Source: Allobosea sp. TND4EK4
GTDB lineage: Bacteria > Pseudomonadota > Alphaproteobacteria > Rhizobiales > Beijerinckiaceae
Direction: 5' to 3'
DNA length: 64,000 nucleotides
Assembly (NCBI RefSeq): GCF_900156025.1
Contig: NZ_FTMO01000003.1
Location: forward strand, 124,001 to 188,000
Made by a program: the position numbers and the translations under genes. The notes beneath the pieces are model-generated. The model worked only from the letters and a program-made list of their open reading frames with translations. It was not told the DNA's origin and did not search any database. This document shows, piece by piece, positions 33,956 to 41,853 of this stretch (positions within the stretch are counted from its first letter, which is position 1; every line of letters starts with the position of its first letter).

Positions 33956-35164
33956 ATGTCGATGCGATCGTTTTTGGCGCGAAAGAGACGGACTGACAGA
34001 ATGACTCGAGGCGCAGACTTTTCGGCCGCGGATACGCCTTCCGACGTGACGATGCCGATGCTGCAGTCCTCCCGTGCCGTTTCTGCCGCCCGAATGAGCT
34101 GCGTCGTCCTCGTCGGCCTTCTCGCGGCGAACTGCGCCGGCAATCAGGTGGCCGGGCGCAAATCCAAGGAAATCGGGGCGTTCCCGCAGTCCAAATACGG
34201 CGCGGCCAGCCCGCGCGTCGTCGCCGACGGCGAGCCTGTTCCCAAGGGCGGGGGACGCCTGCTGATCGGCAAGGCCTATTCGGTCGCGGGCAAGCGCTAC
34301 GTGCCTTACGACAAGCCGGTCGGCTACAGCGCGGTCGGGACCGCCTCCTGGTATGGCGAGGCTTTCCATGGCCGCCGGACCTCGAATGGCGAGGTCTATG
34401 ACCGCAACAGCATTTCCGCCGCGCACCCGACCATGCCGCTGCCGGCCTATGCGCGGGTTACGAACCTGCTGAACAACCGCTCGATCATCGTGCGCGTCAA
34501 TGATCGCGGGCCGTTCCACGGCAACCGCCTGATGGACGTGTCGCAGAAGACCGCCGAGGCGCTGGCCTTCCGCCATCTCGGCACCGCCCGCATCAAGATG
34601 GAATATCTCGGCCAGGCCTCGCTTGCCGGCTCCGACGACAACCTGCTGCTCGCCTCGCTGCGCACCGACGGGACGCCGGCTGCGATCCCGGGCACGAGCG
34701 CGCGCACCATGGTGGCCTCGAACGAGGGCACTTCGCTCAGCCGCACGCCGAGCCCCGATATCGAGACCGCCGAGGCGGAGCTGCCGGCAAGCCAGCAGGC
34801 GGCTCAGAGCCAGCCTGTCGTTCAGGCCTATGCGGCGCCGCAGCCGCGCACGGTCCAGCCCTCGGCGCCTGTGATGGCGACGCTCGCCTCCGCGGGCGCA
34901 ACGCCGGTTTCGCTTTCGGGCATGCCGACGAAGGCCGCGCCGCTGCCGCCGAGCCGTCCGTTCGATCTCGACACCATCGCCAATGCCGGCCGGCCGGTCT
35001 CGCTGGCTGTTCCCGCCACGCTGCGCACGACGCTGCCGCCGGTGCGCGGCTCCGTCGCCAGCCTGTTCGCGGCGCCTGAGAAGGGCGCGCTCGACAAGCT
35101 GCCGGCGCGGCATCCCTTGAAGAAGGTGTCGGCGCAGCAGCTCGAGACGCTGGCGCGCGATTGA
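33956..35164 (+). CDS. rlpA: RlpA-like septal ring lytic transglycosylase (probable lipoprotein)
   Basis: The C-terminal two thirds hold a double-psi beta-barrel: SAVGTASWYGEAFHGRRTSNGEVYD, ISAAHPTMPLPAYARVTNLLNNRSIIVRVNDRGPFH and RLMDVSQKTAEAL. The catalytic aspartate of RlpA is conserved in NDRGP. The N-terminus has a hydrophobic stretch ending in LLAANCAG, a lipobox-like site. The start is uncertain: ATGs at 33956, 34001 and 34094 are all possible, and none has a clear ribosome site. The part after the barrel is a low-complexity Ala/Pro linker, with no SPOR domain. It heads a conserved alphaproteobacterial order rlpA-dacC-tmk-holB-metG. Confidence 0.85.
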   Translation: MSMRSFLARKRRTDRMTRGADFSAADTPSDVTMPMLQSSRAVSAARMSCVVLVGLLAANCAGNQVAGRKSKEIGAFPQSKYGAASPRVVADGEPVPKGGGRLLIGKAYSVAGKRYVPYDKPVGYSAVGTASWYGEAFHGRRTSNGEVYDRNSISAAHPTMPLPAYARVTNLLNNRSIIVRVNDRGPFHGNRLMDVSQKTAEALAFRHLGTARIKMEYLGQASLAGSDDNLLLASLRTDGTPAAIPGTSARTMVASNEGTSLSRTPSPDIETAEAELPASQQAAQSQPVVQAYAAPQPRTVQPSAPVMATLASAGATPVSLSGMPTKAAPLPPSRPFDLDTIANAGRPVSLAVPATLRTTLPPVRGSVASLFAAPEKGALDKLPARHPLKKVSAQQLETLARD

Positions 35165-35213
35165 CCGCCCGCCGGCTTGACCGGAGCCGCCGGCCCCTGC
35201 TTCAGAGCGGGGC

Positions 35214-36449
35214 ATGAGCGCGGCGAGCCGTTCTTGCGTTCAGACTTCTTCGAGCGCGGCTTCCCGCAAGCCGCGCTTTCCGGCGCTTTGGTCGCTGGCT
35301 ACGCTGTTTCTGCTGGCCGCCCAGCCTGTCCTGGCCCAGGCCTTCCAGTCGCAGGCGCCGATCGCCTTTTTGTACGATTCGCAGAGCGGCGCCGTGCTCT
35401 ACGAGAAGGCGCCGGACGAGCCGGTCGCGCCGGCCAGCATGGCCAAGATCGCGACGGCGCTGGTCGTCTTTCAGGAGATCGCGGCGGGCCGGCTGACGCT
35501 CGACAGCGAAATCGGCATCTCCGAGAATGCCTGGCGCAAGGGCGGTGCGCCCGCGCGCGGCACCACGATGTTCGCCGCGGTACGCAGCCGCATCAAGCTC
35601 TCCGACATCCTGCAGGGGTTGATCGTCCAGGCCGGCAACGATGCGGCCATCGCGCTCGCGGAGGCGATCGCCGGCGACGAGCCGACCTTCGCCCGCATCA
35701 TGAACGAGCGGGTGAGAGCGCTCGGCTTGACGAAGTCGGTCTTCCGCAATGCCACAGGCATGCCCGATCCGGAGCAGAAGGTCACGGCGCGCGAGCTGGC
35801 GATGCTCGCCGACCATGTCGTCAAGACCTATCCGGACCTCTACCGGCTCTTCGGCCAGCGCGAATTCACCTGGAACAAGATCCGGCAGGTCAACCGCAAC
35901 CCGCTGCTGACGATGGATCTCGGCGCCGACGGCCTGCAGACGGGCGACCTCGACGGGGTCGGCTTCGGGCTGACCGGGTCGGCGGTCGAGAACGGCCAGC
36001 GGCTGATCGTCGTGGTCCATGGGCTGAAGACGGCGCGCGATCGCGCGACCGAGGCACAGAAGCTGCTGGAATGGGGCTTTCGCGCCTTCGAGCGCCGTCA
36101 GCTCTTCACCGATGGCGAGATCGTCGGCGACGCCAGCGTCTATGGCGGAGAGAAGGGGCGGGTTCCGCTCAGGACCAAGGGTGCAGTGGCCCTGCTGATG
36201 CCACGGGGCACCTCCGACAAGCTGTCCGCGCGGATCGTCTATCACGGTCCGCTCGCCGTGCCGGTCTCGGAAGGCGATCCGGTGGCGCAACTCGTCATCA
36301 TGCGCGGCGACGTCAAGACGCTCCAACTGCCGCTCTATGCCGCCGAGACGGTGAAGCCCGGCTCGCTGCAGAGCCGCGCGCTGGACGCCGTCATCGAGCT
36401 CTCGACCGGCTGGGTGCGCCAGGCGCTCGCGCGCATCACGCGGAGCTGA
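35214..36449 (+). CDS. D-alanyl-D-alanine carboxypeptidase, DacC/PBP5-like, with altered motifs
   Basis: The 411-residue protein has a cleavable signal (LATLFLLAAQPVLAQ) and the S11 peptidase domain with SxxK as SMAK (about residue 75). The second motif, normally SGN, reads AGN (VQAGNDAAIALAE). The third, normally KTG, reads QTG (DGLQTGDLDGVGFGLTGSA). A C-terminal PBP5_C beta domain and an amphipathic end (VIELSTGWVRQALARI) follow. In PBP5 the KTG lysine and the SGN serine contribute to catalysis, so activity may be reduced or altered. It lies 49 bp after rlpA and is followed immediately by tmk. Confidence 0.9.
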   Translation: MSAASRSCVQTSSSAASRKPRFPALWSLATLFLLAAQPVLAQAFQSQAPIAFLYDSQSGAVLYEKAPDEPVAPASMAKIATALVVFQEIAAGRLTLDSEIGISENAWRKGGAPARGTTMFAAVRSRIKLSDILQGLIVQAGNDAAIALAEAIAGDEPTFARIMNERVRALGLTKSVFRNATGMPDPEQKVTARELAMLADHVVKTYPDLYRLFGQREFTWNKIRQVNRNPLLTMDLGADGLQTGDLDGVGFGLTGSAVENGQRLIVVVHGLKTARDRATEAQKLLEWGFRAFERRQLFTDGEIVGDASVYGGEKGRVPLRTKGAVALLMPRGTSDKLSARIVYHGPLAVPVSEGDPVAQLVIMRGDVKTLQLPLYAAETVKPGSLQSRALDAVIELSTGWVRQALARITRS

Positions 36450-36450
36450 C

Positions 36451-37098
36451 GTGGCGGGCCGCTTCATCACGCTGGAAGGCGGGGAGGGCGCCGGCAAATC
36501 GACGCTCGCGCGCGCTTTGGCGCACCGCCTCGAAGGCGCAGGCCACCGGGTGGTGGTCACGCGGGAGCCCGGCGGCTCTCCCAAGGCCGAAGCCATCCGC
36601 ACGGCCATCCTCTCCGGCCGCTTCAAGGAGCAGGGCGCCTTCGCCGAGGCGCTGATGTTCTCGGCCGCGCGCATCGACCATATCGACAGCCTGATCCGGC
36701 CGGCGCTCCAGCGGGGCGACTGGGTGATCTGCGACCGCTTCATCGATTCGACGCGGGTCTATCAGGGCGTGCTCGGCGCGGTCGCGGCCGCCACCCTGCA
36801 GGAACTGGAGCAGGTCGCCATCGACGGCGTGATGCCGGACCTGACGTTGATCCTCGATCTCGATCCGAGCATCGGTCTGGCACGCGCCGCGAAACGCCGG
36901 GCGCCGGACGAAGCCGTCGATCGTTTCGAGGGCGAGACGCTCGGCTTCCACCAGCGCCTGCGCGAAGCCTATCTGGCGATTGCGGTGGCCGAGCCGGCGC
37001 GGTGCGCCGTGCTCGATGCCGGCCTGCCGCCCGAGAGACTGGCGGAAGCCGCGTGGAGTGTCGTAAGCGAGCGCCTGACCCACACTCAGGAACGCTGA
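36451..37098 (+). CDS. tmk: Thymidylate kinase
   Basis: The 215-residue dTMP kinase has the P-loop LEGGEGAGKSTLARAL (about 8-23), the DR motif in VICDRFIDSTRVYQG, and the LID/arginine-rich region LARAAKRRAPDEAVDRFEGE. The start is a GTG one base after the dacC-like stop. It overlaps holB by one base (TGATG). It makes dTDP for DNA synthesis. Confidence 0.96.
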   Translation: MAGRFITLEGGEGAGKSTLARALAHRLEGAGHRVVVTREPGGSPKAEAIRTAILSGRFKEQGAFAEALMFSAARIDHIDSLIRPALQRGDWVICDRFIDSTRVYQGVLGAVAAATLQELEQVAIDGVMPDLTLILDLDPSIGLARAAKRRAPDEAVDRFEGETLGFHQRLREAYLAIAVAEPARCAVLDAGLPPERLAEAAWSVVSERLTHTQER

Positions 37099-38168
37099 TG
37101 CGCGAGACGACCGACGAACCGGACCGCCTGCCGATCGCGCCGCATCCGCGCGAGACGCTGGCGCTCGTCGGGCACGAGGTGCAGGAGCGGGCCTTCCTCG
37201 ATGCCCTGCGCTCGGGCCGGACGCACCATGCCTGGCTGCTGGGCGGGCCGGAGGGCACCGGCAAGGCGAGCTTCGCCTATCGCGTCGCCCGCTTCATGCT
37301 CGCGGCGGGCGACCCCGCCACGCGGGCGCAAACCGCACAGAGCCTCGCCATGCCGGAGAACGATCCGGCGACGCGCCGCGTGATGGCGCGCTCCCACCCG
37401 GACCTGCATCTGCTGCGGCGCAGCCTGAAGCCCGACGGCAAGAGCTACACCAGCAACATCCCGGTCGATGCTGCGCGGCGCGTGATCGACCGCTTCGGCT
37501 CGAGCGCGGCCGAAGGCGGCTGGCGCATCTGCATCGTCGATTCCGCCGAGGACATGGACCGGCCGGCCGCCAACGCGTTGCTGAAGCTCTTGGAAGAGCC
37601 GCCGCCCCGTGCGCTGTTCCTGATCGTCGCCCATGCGCCCGGCCGGCTGCTGCCGACGATCCGCTCGCGCTGCCGGCTGCTGGGCTTCGAGCCGCTGTCG
37701 CCGGAGCAGGTGGCGGAGGCCGGCCGCATCGCGCTCCAGCGCATGGAGACGCCGTTCGACGACTCGGCATTGCTGCGCGCGGCGAGCCTTTCGGAAGGCT
37801 CCGTGAAGCGGGCGCTCACCTATGTCGATCCGGAGACGCTGGCTCTGGTCGAGGCGGTCCGGGCCCGGCTCGACGCATTGCCGCAGATCGACCTTTCGGC
37901 GCTGCTGGCGCTGGCCGAGGATGTCGCCGGCAAGGCGGGCGAGCGCGATTTCGGCGTGATGATCGAGACGGTGCAGGGCTGGCTCTCGGACCATCTGCAC
38001 GCGCATGCTGCGGCGCAACCGGCGCGCCTTGCACCGCTGGCGGAGGTATGGGAGAAACTGCAGAAGGCGGCCCGCGAGGTCGAGACCTACAATCTCGACC
38101 GCCGTCCGCTGGTGATTTCAATGTTTCATGATCTGTCGTCTGCGGTTGCCCGCTCGCGCGCAGCGTGA
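37098..38168 (+). CDS. holB: DNA polymerase III delta-prime subunit
   Basis: The 356-residue clamp-loader subunit has an AAA+ N-terminal part with LVGHEVQERAFLDALRSGRTHHAWLLGGPEGTGKASFAYRVA (P-loop GPEGTGK, serine/alanine variant) and the sensor region PAANALLKLLEEPPPRALFLIVAH. It has the arginine-containing SRC motif TIRSRCRLLGFEPL. It completes the gamma-complex that loads the beta clamp. Order tmk-holB-metG is conserved in the group. Confidence 0.94.
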   Translation: MRETTDEPDRLPIAPHPRETLALVGHEVQERAFLDALRSGRTHHAWLLGGPEGTGKASFAYRVARFMLAAGDPATRAQTAQSLAMPENDPATRRVMARSHPDLHLLRRSLKPDGKSYTSNIPVDAARRVIDRFGSSAAEGGWRICIVDSAEDMDRPAANALLKLLEEPPPRALFLIVAHAPGRLLPTIRSRCRLLGFEPLSPEQVAEAGRIALQRMETPFDDSALLRAASLSEGSVKRALTYVDPETLALVEAVRARLDALPQIDLSALLALAEDVAGKAGERDFGVMIETVQGWLSDHLHAHAAAQPARLAPLAEVWEKLQKAAREVETYNLDRRPLVISMFHDLSSAVARSRAA

Positions 38169-38190
38169 AGCGTAAGCGCTCGGATCGACG

Positions 38191-39750
38191 ATGGCCACGG
38201 CCCCGAAATTCTACCTGACGACCGCGATCCACTACACCAACGGGCCGCCGCATATCGGCCACGCCTACGAGATGGTGGCTGCCGACGCGATCGCCCGCTT
38301 CAAGCGGCTGGACGGCTATGACGTCTATGCCCAGACCGGCACCGACGAGCACGGTCAGAAAGTGCAGCGCACGGCCGAGCAGAACGGCCTCTCCCCGAAG
38401 GCCTTCGTCGACCAGATCGCCGCGCGCTTCGCCGAGATGGAGAAGGCGCTGGGCTGCTCCTTCGACCGTTTCATCCGCACCACCGATGCCGACCACAAGG
38501 TCTCGACGGACGAGCTCTGGCGACGGATGGAGGCCAATGGCGACATCTATCTCGCCAAGTATTCGGGCTGGTATTCGGTCCGCGACGAGGCCTTCTACGG
38601 AGAGGAAGAAACGACCCTTCAGCCCGGCGGAACGCGCCTTGGAGGGCAGGGGACCCCGGTCGAGTGGGTGGAGGAGGAGAGCTACTTCTTCCGCCTCGCC
38701 AAATACCAGGACGCGCTGCTGAAGCTCTACGAGGACGTGCCAAACTTCGTCTCCCCCGAAACGCGCAGGAACGAGGTCGTCTCCTTCGTGAAGTCCGGCC
38801 TCGAGGACCTCTCGATCAGCCGCACCACCTTCGACTGGGGGCTGCCGGTCCCGGGCAACCCGAAGCATGTGATGTATGTCTGGGTCGATGCACTCAACAA
38901 CTACCTGACCGGAACGGGCTTTCCCGATCCGGAAAGCCCGCGCGCGCATTACTGGCCGGCGGATGTCCACATCATCGGCAAGGACATCGTGCGCTTCCAC
39001 ACGGTCTATTGGCCGGCTTTCCTGATGTCGGCCGGGCTGCCGCTGCCCAAGCGCGTCTTCGGCCACGGCTTCCTGCTCAACAAGGGCACGAAGATGTCGA
39101 AGTCGCTCGGCAATGTCGTCGACCCCTTCGCGCTCGCCGAGACCTATGGCGTCGACCCGCTGCGCTATTTCTTCCTGCGTGAGGTCTCCTTCGGGCAGGA
39201 CGGCAATTACAGCCACGAGGCCATCGTCGGCCGCATCAACGCCGACCTCGCCAATGATCTCGGCAATCTGGCGCAGCGCTCGCTGTCGATGATCGCCAAG
39301 AACTGCGAGGGCAGGGTGCCTTCATGCGGCGCCCTCACCCCCGCCGACGAGGCGATGCTCGCCATGGCCGACGGCGCTCTTGCCAAGGCGCGCGAGGCGA
39401 TGACCGACTTCGCCCTGCATACGCTGCTGGCAGAGATCTGGGCGGTGGTGGCCGAGGCCAATCGCTACTTCGCCGCCAACGAACCCTGGCGCCTGTCCAA
39501 GAGCGACCCGGCGCGGCGCGACACCGTGCTCTATGTCACGATCGAGGTGATCCGGCAGGTTGCGATCCTGGTCCAACCGGTGATGCCGGCCTCGGCCGGC
39601 AAGCTGCTCGATCTGCTGGCGGTTTCGGCAGAGGGACGCAACTTCGCCGCGCTCGGCGCAGGCCACCGTCTGGTGACCGGCACGGAGCTGCCGGCGCCGA
39701 GCGGCGTCTTCCCGCGCTATGTCGAACCCGAGGACGGCAAGGCGGCCTGA
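38191..39750 (+). CDS. metG: Methionine-tRNA ligase
   Basis: The 519-residue class I synthetase has HIGH at residues 21-24 ([11 protein letters not shown]) and KMSKS near 305 ([17 protein letters not shown]). The length is that of the short forms without the C-terminal tRNA-binding extension. The zinc-knuckle cysteines found in E. coli MetG are absent (region [12 protein letters not shown]), as in many alphaproteobacteria. It shares one base with the tatD start. Confidence 0.96.
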   Translation: MATAPKFYLTTAIHYTNGPPHIGHAYEMVAADAIARFKRLDGYDVYAQTGTDEHGQKVQRTAEQNGLSPKAFVDQIAARFAEMEKALGCSFDRFIRTTDADHKVSTDELWRRMEANGDIYLAKYSGWYSVRDEAFYGEEETTLQPGGTRLGGQGTPVEWVEEESYFFRLAKYQDALLKLYEDVPNFVSPETRRNEVVSFVKSGLEDLSISRTTFDWGLPVPGNPKHVMYVWVDALNNYLTGTGFPDPESPRAHYWPADVHIIGKDIVRFHTVYWPAFLMSAGLPLPKRVFGHGFLLNKGTKMSKSLGNVVDPFALAETYGVDPLRYFFLREVSFGQDGNYSHEAIVGRINADLANDLGNLAQRSLSMIAKNCEGRVPSCGALTPADEAMLAMADGALAKAREAMTDFALHTLLAEIWAVVAEANRYFAANEPWRLSKSDPARRDTVLYVTIEVIRQVAILVQPVMPASAGKLLDLLAVSAEGRNFAALGAGHRLVTGTELPAPSGVFPRYVEPEDGKAA

Positions 39751-40562
39751 TGCTGATCGATACGCACTGCCATCTCGACTTCCCGGATTTCGCCGCGGAG
39801 CTGCCGGCTTATGTGGCGCGTGCCGAGGCGGCGGGCGTGGAGCGGATGGTGACGATCTCGACGCGGGTCGCGCGCTACGACGCCTACAGGGGCATCGCCG
39901 AGCGCTTCCCGTCGGTCTGGTTCTCGGTCGGCACCCATCCGCACCAGGCGCATGAGGAACTCGACGTCACGGCGGAGCGGCTGGTCGAGCTGTCGCGCCA
40001 TCCGCGCTGCGTCGCGATCGGCGAAGCGGGGCTGGACTACCACTATGATTCCAGCCCGCGCGAGGCGCAGGCGCAAGGGCTGCGGACCCATATAGCCGCT
40101 GCGCGGACGACGCAGCTCCCGCTCGTCATCCATGCGCGCGAGGCCGACGAGGACATGGCCGCGATCCTGCGCGAGGAGATGGGGAAGGGCGCCTTCCCCG
40201 CCATCCTGCACTGCTTCACCGCCGGCGAGGCGCTGGCGATGACGGGCGTCGAGCTCGGGCTCTACATCTCCTTTTCCGGCATCCTGACCTTCAAGACCTC
40301 GGAGAACCTGCGCCGCATCGCCCGGATGGTGCCGCGCGAGCGGCTGCTGGTTGAGACCGACGCTCCCTATCTCGCCCCGGTTCCGTTCAGGGGCAAGCGC
40401 AACGAGCCGTCCTATGTGGTTGAAACAGCGAAGGTTCTCGCCGAGACGCTCGGTCTGGATGTCGATGCCGCCGCCCAGCTGACGAGCGAGAACGCACGGC
40501 GCTGCTACTGGAAGATGGATCATACGGCGCCCATCGCCCAAGCGGCCGGTCAGGTCGCCTGA
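39750..40562 (+). CDS. tatD: TatD-family metal-dependent hydrolase (3'-5' DNase type)
   Basis: The 270-residue TIM-barrel protein has the metal ligands in LIDTHCHLDF, the EAGLDYHYD glutamate, PLVIHAREADED, ILHCFTAGE and VETDAPYLAPVPFRGKRNEPSYV. Family members are exonucleases used in DNA repair and quality control. It is translated from a TGATG overlap with metG and followed 7 bp later by the MBL-fold gene. Confidence 0.94.
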   Translation: MLIDTHCHLDFPDFAAELPAYVARAEAAGVERMVTISTRVARYDAYRGIAERFPSVWFSVGTHPHQAHEELDVTAERLVELSRHPRCVAIGEAGLDYHYDSSPREAQAQGLRTHIAAARTTQLPLVIHAREADEDMAAILREEMGKGAFPAILHCFTAGEALAMTGVELGLYISFSGILTFKTSENLRRIARMVPRERLLVETDAPYLAPVPFRGKRNEPSYVVETAKVLAETLGLDVDAAAQLTSENARRCYWKMDHTAPIAQAAGQVA

Positions 40563-40569
40563 CCCGCGG

Positions 40570-41373
40570 ATGAGCCTCACCGTCACCATCCTCGGCTGCG
40601 GCTCATCCGGTGGCGTTCCGCGTCCGGGCTCCGGATGGGGCGCCTGCGATCCCGGCGAGCCGAAGAACCGGCGCCGACGTTGCTCGATCCTGGCCGAGCG
40701 TCATGGCGATGGTGGCACGACTCGCGTGCTGGTCGATACCGGGCCGGATCTGCGCGAGCAGCTCATCGCGGCCGGGGTGCCGGCGCTGGACGGCGTGCTG
40801 ATGACGCACGACCATGCCGACCACACCCATGGCATCGACGATTTGCGCGCGCTGGTGCTCCATATGGGCCGGCGCATTCGCGTCCATGCAGACCAGCGCA
40901 CGCAGGATTCGCTACGGTCGCGCTTCGGCTATCTCTTCGAGACGCCGCCCGGCAGCTATTATCCGCCGATCCTCGACCTCGACGCGATCCATGCCGGCCG
41001 CAGCCAGACGATCGAAGGCGCGGGCGGGCCGATCGAGGCTCTGCCGTTTCGCGTCGAGCACGGCCCGAACTACGAGGCCTTGGGCTTCCGCTTCGGCGAT
41101 CTGGCCTATCTGCCGGATGTCAGCCTGATCCCGCCGGCGGCGCTCGACGTTCTGGCGGATCTCAACGTCCTGATCCTCGACTGCCTGCGCGAGAAGCCGC
41201 ATGTCAGCCACTTCCATCTCGCGCAGTCGCTGGACACGATCGCCGCGCTGAAGCCGAAGCGCGCGATCCTGACCAACCTCCATGTCGATCTCGATTATGC
41301 GAGCCTTTCGAGCCGCTTGCCGAAGGATGTCGACATGGCGTTCGACGGGATGAGGATCGCGGCGGCAGGCTGA
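40570..41373 (+). CDS. MBL-fold metallo-hydrolase (PhnP/YycJ-like)
   Basis: The 267-residue protein opens with TVTILGCGSSGGVPRPG and has the zinc ligands MTHDHADHTHGIDDLR (HxHxDH) and a C-terminal histidine in LTNLHVDLDY. A phosphate-handling Cys in DPGEPKNRRRRCSI matches PhnP-like cyclic phosphodiesterases. The conserved genomic slot after tatD suggests a housekeeping role, possibly RNA or cyclic phosphate processing. It is the last plus-strand gene before the dif-like site. Confidence 0.9.
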   Translation: MSLTVTILGCGSSGGVPRPGSGWGACDPGEPKNRRRRCSILAERHGDGGTTRVLVDTGPDLREQLIAAGVPALDGVLMTHDHADHTHGIDDLRALVLHMGRRIRVHADQRTQDSLRSRFGYLFETPPGSYYPPILDLDAIHAGRSQTIEGAGGPIEALPFRVEHGPNYEALGFRFGDLAYLPDVSLIPPAALDVLADLNVLILDCLREKPHVSHFHLAQSLDTIAALKPKRAILTNLHVDLDYASLSSRLPKDVDMAFDGMRIAAAG

Positions 41374-41407
41374 GACGGCGCCATCAGGCCGTTCTCCGTA
41401 GCAGTAT

Positions 41408-41435
41408 AAGTTCCATAATATGTCTTATGCGAATC
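41408..41435. other. Candidate dif site (XerC/XerD recombination, chromosome terminus)
   Basis: The 28-bp element, read on the minus strand, has left arm GATTCGCATAA, a 6-bp centre GACATA and right arm TTATGGAACTT. E. coli dif has GGTGCGCATAA, TGTATA and TTATGTTAAAT. The CGCATAA and TTATG cores match and the spacing is exact. It lies in a 480-bp gene-poor gap after a co-directional plus-strand block and before genes that mostly run the other way, as expected around a replication terminus. Confidence 0.72.
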
Positions 41436-41631
41436 GAGGATGGCTGGGAACGGCGCTGACGTCCCCGAGCCAGGCAGCGATGGGCCTTCCCTGTTCGATC
41501 GCTGCAGCAACGGCAAGTGTCGCTCGCCGCATCCGGTCCTTGCAGGGAAACTCCCCTGTGGCGGGCCTGGCCACCCCGAGGCGGACCTGGATCAAGACGC
41601 GGCGGTCCAAGGCCGTGCTCGCTCGCAACGC

Positions 41632-41727
41632 TCAGCCCGCGCCGGGCAGCGTCGCCGATTGCGCCGACGAGAAGAAGAAGATCGCCAGGGCAAACAGGAA
41701 GAAGAAGCTGACGTAGCGGATTTGCAT
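41632..41727 (-). CDS. Candidate 31-residue exported/membrane peptide
   Basis: The frame reads MQIRYVSFFFLFALAIFFFS followed by SAQSATLPGAG. It has a single hydrophobic stretch with a lysine-poor but basic N-terminus (QIR) and an AQS-A type signal-peptidase site. A GGGGGG stretch lies about five bases before the ATG. The frame is not conserved in anything I recognise. Being only 31 residues, it could be a chance frame, but the composition is strongly non-random. Confidence 0.35.
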   Translation of the reverse strand: MQIRYVSFFFLFALAIFFFSSAQSATLPGAG

Positions 41728-41812
41728 GGAGCCCCCCACAGGCTGCTTGGCTGCGGGCATGCTGCTACACCTCGGTCCTTCAAACCTGCTTCAATCCCTT
41801 CGCTAAAATTGC

Positions 41813-41845
41813 GCGGAACGGCCCTTTTTCCCGTGGCCGTTCCGC
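41813..41845 (-). terminator. mfd transcription terminator
   Basis: A perfect 11-bp stem (GCGGAACGGCC / GGCCGTTCCGC) with an 11-base loop sits 8 bases after the mfd stop. On the minus strand it is followed by GCAATTTTAG, a short T-run. It is the only strong hairpin in the gap. Confidence 0.75.
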
Positions 41846-41853
41846 CCGTTGAA

